31,039 nt of DNA from DASZVN01 sp035547055. Lineage in GTDB: Bacteria; Pseudomonadota; Alphaproteobacteria; Rhizobiales; Methylopilaceae. Each line of letters opens with the position of its first letter. Position 1 is the stretch's first letter. This document shows, piece after piece, positions 15,194-22,095 of this stretch. The notes beneath the pieces were generated by a model, which was not told where the DNA came from, searched no databases, and saw nothing but the letters and a program-made list of their open reading frames with translations. The stretch is from positions 1 to 31,039 of the forward strand of contig DASZVN010000038.1 in NCBI GenBank assembly GCA_035547055.1, written 5' to 3'. The position numbers and the translations under genes were made by a program.

Positions 15194-15781
15194 TCAGCCC
15201 TCTTCGCCCTCGGCTGCCGGGGCGGCGATCGGGGTCGGCGTCTCCTGCTCCTCGGCCTCGGGGTTGTAGGTCTCGAAGGCCGGGCCTTCCTCGCGGCGGG
15301 TGAGGTCCTCGCCACGGGCCTGGCGCTCGCCTTCCTCGGCGCTGCGGGCGACGTTGACCGTCACCATGACCTCGACCTCAGGATGGAGCGCGACCGGCAC
15401 GGTGTAGAGGCCGATGGACTTGATCGGCGTGTTCAGCACCACCTGCTGGCGGGCCACGGTGATGCCGCCCTCGGTGATCGCGGCCGCGATGTCGCGGGTC
15501 GAGACCGAGCCGTAGAGCTGGCCGGTCTCGCCGGCCGGGCGGATCATCATGAAGGACTTGCCCTCCAGCGTCTCGGAGACGCGGGAGGCCTCGTTCTTCT
15601 GCTCGAGGTTGCGGGCCTCGAGCTGGGTGCGCTCGCGCTCGAAGCGGGCGCGGTTGGCCTCGGTCGCGCGGAGCGCCTTGCCGCTCGGCAGGAGGAAGTT
15701 GCGGGCATAGCCGTCGCGGACGCGGACGACGTCGCCCATCTGGCCGACCTTGGCCAGGCGCTGGAGCAGGATGACTTCCAT
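15194..15781 (-). CDS. rplI: 50S ribosomal protein L9
   Basis: A 195-aa protein with the diagnostic N-terminus MEVILLQRLAKVGQMGDV followed by VRVRDGYARNFLLPSGKAL, which binds 23S rRNA. A long connecting helix and the C-terminal domain come next (PAGETGQLYGSVSTRDIA). It extends about 45 residues beyond the E. coli length as an acidic tail (about 150-195, rich in Glu). Such tails are common in alphaproteobacterial L9. The start is ATG 15781; the open frame runs back to 16528 but overlaps the DUF2232 gene and is rejected. It is the last gene of rpsF-rpsR-DUF2232-rplI, 26 bp after DUF2232. Confidence 0.97.
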   Translation of the reverse strand: MEVILLQRLAKVGQMGDVVRVRDGYARNFLLPSGKALRATEANRARFERERTQLEARNLEQKNEASRVSETLEGKSFMMIRPAGETGQLYGSVSTRDIAAAITEGGITVARQQVVLNTPIKSIGLYTVPVALHPEVEVMVTVNVARSAEEGERQARGEDLTRREEGPAFETYNPEAEEQETPTPIAAPAAEGEEG

Positions 15782-15807
15782 GGCGGTTCTCCGATCGATG
15801 GGATGGG

Positions 15808-16779
15808 TCAGGGGCGGCGCTGCGGGCCGCCCGGCGGGGCGAGGCGGCGGCGCAGGCCGATGGTCTGCTCGACAAGGCCAAGCAAAGCGAGGAGGAGGCC
15901 GGTCCAGGCCTGGACGAACAGCATCAGGTAGACGCCAATCAGGACGAGGACGCGTCCGCGCGAGCCGCGGGTCCCGGCGTGGATCACGGCGAGGCCGACG
16001 ATCGCGAGCGCGACCACCAGCACTGCGGCCACCACCTGGCCGGCGACGCTCGCGAGCCCCGGCGCGAAGCTGAGCCCGGCCGCGATCACGAGTGCCGGCA
16101 ACGCATAGATCGGCAGGCGGAGCGCGGGGATCGCGGGCCACGGTCGCGCGAGCTGGCCCGAGGCGCGGGCGAGGCGGGCGGCGATCCAGAGGTCGAGCAG
16201 CAGCACCAGCATCCAGCTTGCGGCGCCGAACGGCGGCAGCAGCACGGCGAAGAAATCCACGAAGTCGGCGACGTTCTCGCCGCCCGGCAGGACCAGCGGC
16301 GCCGCGGCCGGCGTGCCGGTCTCGGCGCGGAGGAAGTTTTCGAGGCCTTGGCCGAGCGCGCCGCGATAGGCGTCGAGCGTGGTGCCGATGAAGGGGATCG
16401 TCGCGATGACCAGGAGGGCGCCGAGCGCCGCGGCCCACAGGACGAGCTGGCCGGGGCCCGCCCAGTCCTTGGCGGCGGGATCGTCGCGATGCGGCCGGCC
16501 GTGGAGGGCGACGAAGCTCAGCCACCACCCCGGCAGGCCGGCGGCGAGCACATAGCCGCGGGCGCCGGCCCAGCCGGCGGCGGCGCCGAGCGCGGCGGTG
16601 CCGACGAGCGCGCCGATCCCGGCGGCGCGATGCCCCCAGCCCAGGCCGGCGACGAGAAGCGGCAGCGGCGAGAACAGGAACAGCACGACGGCGACCGTGG
16701 AGCCGGCGCCGAGCGCCAGCATCAGGGCCGCCGAAGCGAGGCCGCTGATCGCGGCAATGCCGACTAGGACGAGACTCAT
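15808..16779 (-). CDS. DUF2232 family multi-spanning membrane protein
   Basis: A 323-aa very hydrophobic protein with about eight or nine predicted membrane segments, starting MSLVLVGIAAISGLASAALML and ending in a short Arg/Pro-rich tail. The position between rpsR and rplI is the hallmark of the alphaproteobacterial DUF2232 protein (also called YybS-like). The biochemical function is unknown; conserved linkage to ribosomal protein genes is the only functional clue. Residues such as ETGTP and PGGENVADFVDFF (middle) are probably in a loop. The 255-bp gap from rpsR is filled by the large family F repeat, so cotranscription with rpsR is not certain. Confidence 0.85.
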   Translation of the reverse strand: MSLVLVGIAAISGLASAALMLALGAGSTVAVVLFLFSPLPLLVAGLGWGHRAAGIGALVGTAALGAAAGWAGARGYVLAAGLPGWWLSFVALHGRPHRDDPAAKDWAGPGQLVLWAAALGALLVIATIPFIGTTLDAYRGALGQGLENFLRAETGTPAAAPLVLPGGENVADFVDFFAVLLPPFGAASWMLVLLLDLWIAARLARASGQLARPWPAIPALRLPIYALPALVIAAGLSFAPGLASVAGQVVAAVLVVALAIVGLAVIHAGTRGSRGRVLVLIGVYLMLFVQAWTGLLLALLGLVEQTIGLRRRLAPPGGPQRRP

Positions 16780-16868
16780 CTGCGCTGTCCCGCTCGAAGA
16801 GCGGTTAGAGGCGGATCATCGTCCGCCCCAACCTGGGTGCCGGCATGCCGGCGATCACGCACGTCCTG

Positions 16869-17024
16869 ACCTCTCCCGCTTGCGGGAGGGGTCGAGTAGC
16901 CTGCAAAGCAGGCGATCCGGGTGAGGGGGCGGTGCGAAGCCACCGAGGAACCGCCTGCGGCAGCAGGCCCCTCATCGGCTCGCGGCTGCGCCGCGAGCCA
17001 CCTTCTCCCGCCAGCGGGAGAAGG
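16869..17024. repeat. Large multi-hairpin repeat, family F (copy 2)
   Basis: A run of hairpins in 156 bp: CCTCTCCCGC/GCGGGAGGGG at the left, CCTGC/GCAGG, GCCTGC/GCAGGC, GGCTCGCGGC (16977-16986) with GCCGCGAGCC (16990-16999), and CCTTCTCCCGC (17001-17011) with GCGGGAGAAGG (17014-17024). First and last hairpins are related, so the unit has an overall inverted-repeat plan. It lies between rpsR and DUF2232, ending 10 nt beyond the rpsR stop. Confidence 0.85.
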
Positions 17025-17034
17025 GAAAAAGCTC

Positions 17035-17274
17035 CTACCGGATCACGTAGGGCAGGAGGCCGAGGAAGCGGGCGCGCTTGATCGCCTGGGCGAGCTCGCG
17101 CTGCTTCTTCGACGACACCGCGGTGATGCGGGACGGCACGATCTTGCCGCGCTCGGAGATGTAGCGCTGCAGCAGGCGCACGTCCTTGTAGTCGATCTTC
17201 GGCGCGTTCGCCCCGGAGAACGGGCAGCTCTTGCGCCGGCGGAAGAACGGGCGACGGGCGGGGGCGGAGGTCAT
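17035..17274 (-). CDS. rpsR: 30S ribosomal protein S18
   Basis: A 79-aa basic protein. RRPFFRRRKSCPFSG at the N-terminus, YKDVRLLQRYISERGKIVPS in the core and AQAIKRARFLGLLPYV at the C-terminus are the S18 signature. It binds with S6 on the central domain of 16S rRNA. Its start overlaps the rpsF stop by 4 bp (ATGA on the minus strand), so translation is coupled to S6, consistent with stoichiometric heterodimer formation. Confidence 0.98.
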   Translation of the reverse strand: MTSAPARRPFFRRRKSCPFSGANAPKIDYKDVRLLQRYISERGKIVPSRITAVSSKKQRELAQAIKRARFLGLLPYVIR

Positions 17275-17726
17275 TCGGCGGCTCTCTCTTCCTCGCGGGC
17301 CGGGCGGTCGTCGCGGCGCGGCGGGCGGTCGTCGCGGTCGCGGCGCTCGCCGCGATCCCCACGGTCGCGATCGCCACGCTCGCCGCGGTCACGCTCGTCG
17401 CGGTCGCGGCGCTGCATCATCGCGGACGGTTCCTCCTCGTGGGCGGAGACCTTCAGCGTGAGGAAGCGCAGGATGTCCTCGTTGATGCGCATCTGCCGCT
17501 CCATCTCGGCCACGGCGGCCGGCGGGGCGGTGATGTTCATCAGCGTGAAATGGGCCTTGCGGTTCTTCTTGATGCGGTAGGCGAGGGACTTCACGCCCCA
17601 ATATTCGGTCTTGGCGACGCTGCCGCCGCCGGCGGTCAGGACCTCCTTGTACTGCTCCAGCATGGCCTCGACCTGCTGGGCGGTCACGTCCTGGCGCGCC
17701 ATGAAGACGTGCTCGTAGAGCGGCAT
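17271..17726 (-). CDS. rpsF: 30S ribosomal protein S6
   Basis: A 151-aa protein. Residues 1-100 are a normal S6 fold (MPLYEHVFMARQDVTAQQVE, then YWGVKSLAYRIKKNRKAHF, and INEDILRFLTLKVSAHEEEPS). Residues about 105-149 are a low-complexity tail of Arg, Asp, Gly and Glu in RDRDERDRGERGD-like repeats. S6 C-terminal extensions occur in many bacteria, and E. coli S6 is polyglutamylated at its end; a role for this tail is unknown. The ATG at 17726 is preceded by GAAGGAAAGG. It is first in the operon, with a probable promoter at 17900-17928 and a leader of about 165 nt. Confidence 0.97.
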   Translation of the reverse strand: MPLYEHVFMARQDVTAQQVEAMLEQYKEVLTAGGGSVAKTEYWGVKSLAYRIKKNRKAHFTLMNITAPPAAVAEMERQMRINEDILRFLTLKVSAHEEEPSAMMQRRDRDERDRGERGDRDRGDRGERRDRDDRPPRRDDRPAREEERAAE

Positions 17727-17859
17727 GGATTTATTGCCTTTCCTTCGTCACCCGCCGGTCCGGCGCGAAGCCCCTCGAGCCCGTCGGAAAGGCTCAAGCG
17801 AATTCCTCGAAGGCGGAGACACGGGACGCCGGGCCAAAAGCCCTGCCACGCGAACGCAG

Positions 17860-17895
17860 CCGTCCGTTCAGCCCCCGGCCGAGGCCAGCGGACGG
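17860..17895 (-). promoter_or_regulatory. Hairpin at the 5' end of the rpsF leader
   Basis: On the minus strand, CCGTCCG (17895-17889) pairs with CGGACGG (17866-17860) and encloses a GC-rich apical part. It would lie at the extreme 5' end of the rpsF mRNA predicted from the promoter at 17900-17928. S6:S18 autoregulatory leader RNAs are known in several bacterial groups; whether this is one is inference. Confidence 0.4.
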
Positions 17896-17899
17896 CGGG

Positions 17900-17928
17900 T
17901 GTGTAGAGGGATTTCAGGGGCGAGGCAA
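17900..17928 (-). promoter_or_regulatory. Predicted housekeeping promoter of rpsF-rpsR
   Basis: On the minus strand, TTGCCT (17928-17923) and TACACA (17905-17900) are separated by exactly 17 bp, close to alphaproteobacterial sigma-70-type promoters. The transcript would start near 17893 and give a leader of about 165 nt before rpsF. Confidence 0.55.
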
Positions 17929-17953
17929 GGGCGGGAGCGCGAATGGAGATTGG

Positions 17954-18027
17954 CGAATAGCGAATAGAAGCGAAGCGCTGCCGCCGCGCGGCACCTTTCC
18001 TATTCGCTACTCACTATTCGCTATTCG
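17954..18027. repeat. AT-richer palindromic repeat, family G (CGAATAG motif)
   Basis: CGAATAGCGAATAG (17954-17967) and CTATTCGCTATTCG (18014-18027) are a perfect 14-bp inverted repeat. A further CTATTCGCTACTCA copy lies inside (from about 18000), and GCGAAGCGCT and CCGCGCGG are in the loop. It is clearly less GC-rich than the surroundings. It occupies part of the 361-bp divergent gap (17727-18087) between rpsF and fabD, ending 10 bp before the fabD -35 candidate. Confidence 0.8.
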
Positions 18028-18037
18028 CGCCTCCGGC

Positions 18038-18066
18038 TTGACACCGCCGCTGCCGCTCGTGTTCCT
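18038..18066 (+). promoter_or_regulatory. Candidate fabD promoter
   Basis: A consensus -35 TTGACA lies at 18038-18043. At 17-bp spacing the -10 would be GTTCCT (18061-18066), a poor match, so the call rests on the -35. A start near 18073 would give a leader of about 15 nt and would omit the 5' arm of the hairpin at 18061-18084. Confidence 0.4.
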
Positions 18067-18084
18067 CCGCCGAAACGGAGGAAC
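18061..18084 (+). promoter_or_regulatory. Hairpin sequestering the fabD ribosome binding site
   Basis: GTTCCTCCG (18061-18069) is perfectly complementary to CGGAGGAAC (18076-18084), with a 6-nt CCGAAA loop. The 3' arm contains the GGAGG Shine-Dalgarno and ends 3 nt before the fabD ATG. If transcription starts upstream of 18061, the ribosome binding site is fully paired; if it starts near 18073, it is free. Confidence 0.6.
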
Positions 18085-18087
18085 CCG

Positions 18088-19020
18088 ATGCCGAGCGCCT
18101 TTCTATTCCCCGGCCAGGGCAGCCAGTCGGTCGGCATGGGCAAGGCGCTGGCCGACGATTTCGCCGTCGCCTGCGGGGTCTTCGCCGCGGTGGACGAGGC
18201 GCTCGGCGAAAAGCTCACCGCCGTCATGTGGGGCGACGAGGCGGCGCTGACCATGACCGCCAACGCCCAGCCGGCGCTGTTCGCCGTGTCGATGGCGGTG
18301 CTGCGCGTGCTCGAGGCAGAGCAGGGGCTCGATCTCGCGACCCACGCCGCCTTCCTCGCCGGCCACTCCCTCGGGGAATACGCAGCGCTCGCGGCTGCCG
18401 GCAGCCTCGATCTCGCCGACGGCGCCCGGCTGCTGCGCCTCCGCGGCGAGGCGATGCAGAAGGCCGTGCCGGTCGGTCGGGGGGCGATGGCGGCGCTGCT
18501 CGGGCTCGACTACGAGGCTGCCGCCGCGGTCGCCGCCGAGGCGGCCGAGGGCCAGGTCTGCGCGGCGGCGAACGACAATGCGCCGGGCCAAGTGGTGGTG
18601 TCGGGCGACGCCGCGGCCGTCGAACGCGCCATCGCCATCGCCAAGGGCCGCGGCGCCAAGCGGGCGATCCTGCTGCCGGTGTCGGCGCCGTTCCACTGCG
18701 CGTTGATGGCGCCGGCGGCGGAGATCATGCGCGAGGCGCTCGCCGCCACCAGGGTCCGGGCGCCGGTCGTGCCCGTCGTCGCCAACGTGACGGCGGCGCC
18801 GGTCGAGACGCCGGACGAGGTCCGCAGGCTCCTGGTGGCGCAGGTGACCGGTACGGTACGCTGGCGGGAATCGGTCGGCTTCATGGCGGCGCACGGGGTC
18901 GACCGCTTCGTCGAGCTCGGCGCCGGCAAGGTTCTGACCGGCCTCGCCAGGCGCATCGCGCCGGACGCGGCGGCGCTGGCGGTCGGCACGCCCGACGATG
19001 TGGCCGCCTTCGTGCCGTAG
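18088..19020 (+). CDS. fabD: Malonyl-CoA:ACP transacylase
   Basis: A 310-aa cytosolic enzyme that loads malonyl groups onto AcpP. It begins FLFPGQGSQSVGMG; nucleophile Ser94 is in AGHSLGEYAAL, the conserved Arg lies in LLRLRGEAMQ, and catalytic His203 is in SAPFHCALM. Length is normal for FabD. The ATG at 18088 follows GGAGGAAC, which is buried in a hairpin. It heads fabD-fabG-acpP-fabF; the 91-bp gap to fabG holds repeat A5. The stop codon TAG lies in a GTAGGG word next to that repeat. Confidence 0.97.
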   Translation: MPSAFLFPGQGSQSVGMGKALADDFAVACGVFAAVDEALGEKLTAVMWGDEAALTMTANAQPALFAVSMAVLRVLEAEQGLDLATHAAFLAGHSLGEYAALAAAGSLDLADGARLLRLRGEAMQKAVPVGRGAMAALLGLDYEAAAAVAAEAAEGQVCAAANDNAPGQVVVSGDAAAVERAIAIAKGRGAKRAILLPVSAPFHCALMAPAAEIMREALAATRVRAPVVPVVANVTAAPVETPDEVRRLLVAQVTGTVRWRESVGFMAAHGVDRFVELGAGKVLTGLARRIAPDAAALAVGTPDDVAAFVP

Positions 19021-19026
19021 GGCGCC

Positions 19027-19098
19027 GTAGGATGGGCACGGCGCGGCCATGCGCACGTTGAGCGCGTGAGGTGGGCATCGTACCGATGCCCACCCTAC
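19027..19098. repeat. Family A repeat, short copy A5, abutting the fabG ribosome binding site
   Basis: Starts GTAGGATGGGC and ends CCACCCTAC (19098). GGTGGGCATCG (19070-19080) pairs perfectly with CGATGCCCACC (19084-19094) around TAC; the left half is a degenerate second hairpin. The next six bases after the repeat, AAGGAG (19099-19104), are the fabG Shine-Dalgarno. A GTAGGG just before it (19017-19022) includes the fabD stop. Confidence 0.85.
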
Positions 19099-19111
19099 AA
19101 GGAGCGTTCCG

Positions 19112-19849
19112 ATGTTCGATCTCACCGGCAAGGCGGCGCTGGTCACCGGCGCGAGCGGCGGCATCGGGAGCGCCATCGCCCGCGCGCTGCACGGGCAGGG
19201 GGCGACCGTGGCGCTGTCGGGCACCCGGCGCGAGGTGCTGGAGGCGTTGCAAGCCGAGCTCGGCGAGCGCGCCCGGGTGCTCGTCTGCGATCTCGCCGAC
19301 GGACCCGCGGTCGATGCCCTGCCGGCCGCGGCCGAGGCCGCGCTCGGCAGGCTCGACATCGTCGTCCACAATGCCGGCATCACCCGCGACAACCTCTTTC
19401 TCCGGATGAAGGACGAGGAGTGGGACGCGGTGCTCCAGGTCAATCTCGGCGCCGCCTTCCGCCTGTTCCGCGGCGCCGTCCGCGGCATGATGCGCCGCCG
19501 CGCCGGCCGGCTGATCGGCATCACCTCGGTCGTCGGCGTCACCGGCAATCCCGGCCAGGGCAACTACGCGGCCTCGAAGGCCGGCCTGATCGGCATGGCG
19601 AAGTCGCTCGCGCTCGAGGTCGCGAGCCGCGGCATCACCGTCAACGCCATCGCGCCGGGCTTCATCGTCAGCCCGATGACCGATGCGCTGACCGAAAAGC
19701 AGCGCGAATCGATCCTCGCGCGGGTGCCGGCGGAGCGGCTCGGCGAGGCCCGCGAGGTCGCCGCGGCGGCGGTCTACCTGGCCAGCGACGAGGCCGCCTA
19801 CGTCACTGGCCAGACGCTCCACATCAACGGCGGAATGGCAATGATCTGA
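19112..19849 (+). CDS. fabG: 3-oxoacyl-ACP reductase
   Basis: A 245-aa short-chain dehydrogenase/reductase performing the first reduction of each elongation cycle. NADPH-binding TGASGGIG is at 12-19 and NAG at 87-89. The catalytic set is Asn111, Ser139 (ITSVVGVTGNPGQ), Tyr152 and Lys156 (NYAASKAG). VTGQTLHINGGMAMI at the C-terminus is typical of FabG. Start ATG 19112 with AAGGAG at the proper spacing. Second gene of the fatty-acid synthesis cluster. Confidence 0.97.
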   Translation: MFDLTGKAALVTGASGGIGSAIARALHGQGATVALSGTRREVLEALQAELGERARVLVCDLADGPAVDALPAAAEAALGRLDIVVHNAGITRDNLFLRMKDEEWDAVLQVNLGAAFRLFRGAVRGMMRRRAGRLIGITSVVGVTGNPGQGNYAASKAGLIGMAKSLALEVASRGITVNAIAPGFIVSPMTDALTEKQRESILARVPAERLGEAREVAAAAVYLASDEAAYVTGQTLHINGGMAMI

Positions 19850-19876
19850 GGCACTTGTCTCGTCTGTGGGCGAATT

Positions 19877-19908
19877 CCCAAGAGCCTCTTGGGCTTCTGG
19901 CCAAGCCC
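19877..19908 (+). promoter_or_regulatory. Two overlapping, mutually exclusive hairpins between fabG and acpP
   Basis: Hairpin 1 pairs CCCAAGA (19877-19883) with TCTTGGG (19887-19893). Hairpin 2 pairs GGGCTT (19891-19896) with AAGCCC (19903-19908). Both need 19891-19893, so only one can form. No U-tract follows. TATGTT (19916-19921) downstream could be a -10 for an acpP-specific promoter, but its -35 is weak. The rest of the 231-bp gap shows no gene. Confidence 0.4.
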
Positions 19909-20080
19909 TTGAAAGTATGTTACGACCCGGCCAATTCAGCCCGGAGAAACGCGGAGGCGGCCGGGAGGGGCAGGCTCTGCGGCATTCGCGCGTTTCGCGG
20001 GGGGCTCCGTTCGTCTCGGCCATCCGGTTGTCGGGCGGCACCGTGACGAGACCTCCGACATATCGAAGGAAGACCGAGCG

Positions 20081-20317
20081 ATGAGCGACATTGCGGAGCG
20101 GGTGAAGAAGATCGTGGTGGAACACCTCGGCGTCGAGGCCGACAAGGTGACCGACAATGCCAGCTTCATCGACGATCTTGGCGCCGACAGCCTGGACACG
20201 GTCGAGCTCGTGATGGCGTTCGAGGAGGAGTTCGGCGTCGAAATTCCGGACGACGCCGCCGAAACGATTCTGACCGTGGGCGACGCCATCCGCTTCCTCG
20301 AAAAGAACTCCGGCTGA
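20081..20317 (+). CDS. acpP: Acyl carrier protein
   Basis: A 78-aa acidic protein with the phosphopantetheine site DLGADSLDTVELVM, where Ser37 carries the prosthetic group. It begins MSDIAERVKKIVVEHLG and ends AIRFLEKNSG; length and charge are typical. It shuttles acyl intermediates for fatty-acid and lipid A synthesis. A strong GAAGGAAG ribosome binding site precedes the ATG. The upstream 231-bp gap, with possible alternative hairpins and a weak -10 candidate, may allow expression above that of fabG. Confidence 0.98.
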   Translation: MSDIAERVKKIVVEHLGVEADKVTDNASFIDDLGADSLDTVELVMAFEEEFGVEIPDDAAETILTVGDAIRFLEKNSG

Positions 20318-20358
20318 GACGGACGGCGGCGACCGGCCGCCGATACCGTGGAGGGGCG

Positions 20359-21624
<1,266 letters not shown>

Positions 21625-21681
21625 GCGAATCGCCGGGCGGGGTCTTCCGCCCTATGTCGCTCCGCGGATGGTCCCGCGCCT

Positions 21682-21933
21682 GTGGAAATCCGAGTCTCTG
21701 CCCGGCGGTCGCGTCCTGTCGTCAACTTCGATAGGGCTGCCGCAATCAGTGGGGAACACTATCGCTGGACCCTGAGCGGTGCATCCGCGCCCGATGGCTC
21801 GCCGGCCGGCACGCGGAAGGGAATTCTGCTCCTGATCGTCGAGCAGGGACGGCCGACTTGGCGCATCAAGGTGGCCCAGAATACGGGCGTCGTTCCGGAT
21901 ATGATCGCGCCGCCGCCCAAGGCGGCGAGCTGA
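21682..21933 (+). pseudogene. Possible remnant of an NTF2-like (SnoaL/SgcJ-type) protein
   Basis: An 83-codon reading frame lies in the 471-bp gap between fabF and mltG. It encodes HYRWTLSGASAPDGS, then GTRKGILLLIVEQG and RPTWRIKVAQNTGVVP. This resembles the last two strands of SnoaL/SgcJ-type NTF2-like domains (RWxLSG ... G ... WRIxAAQNT). Only about half of a normal 120-130-aa domain is present. The frame is open back to 21625, just after the fabF stop, without recognisable domain sequence, and no ribosome binding site precedes the GTG at 21682. A truncated, decaying gene is the best reading; a small expressed protein is possible. The rest of the gap (21934-22095) shows no gene. Confidence 0.35.
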
Positions 21934-22095
21934 GCCTGCTTCGGCTGCGCGGCCTCCGGGGAACCTCGCCAGAGGACGGAAAGGCCGCTGCGGAGGCGCG
22001 TGGGCGACATCGTCGCGGTGGCCTTCCGGCATTTCGACTCATTTGCGGTTAGGTTCGTGCTGGCCCGACGCGCGCGAACATGATCTGACCTGCCC

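Noticed and set aside
1166..19098. CRISPR array formed by the recurring GTAGGGTGGGC units
   Set aside because: Copies are kilobases apart, vary in length and orientation, and have no spacers between regular repeats.
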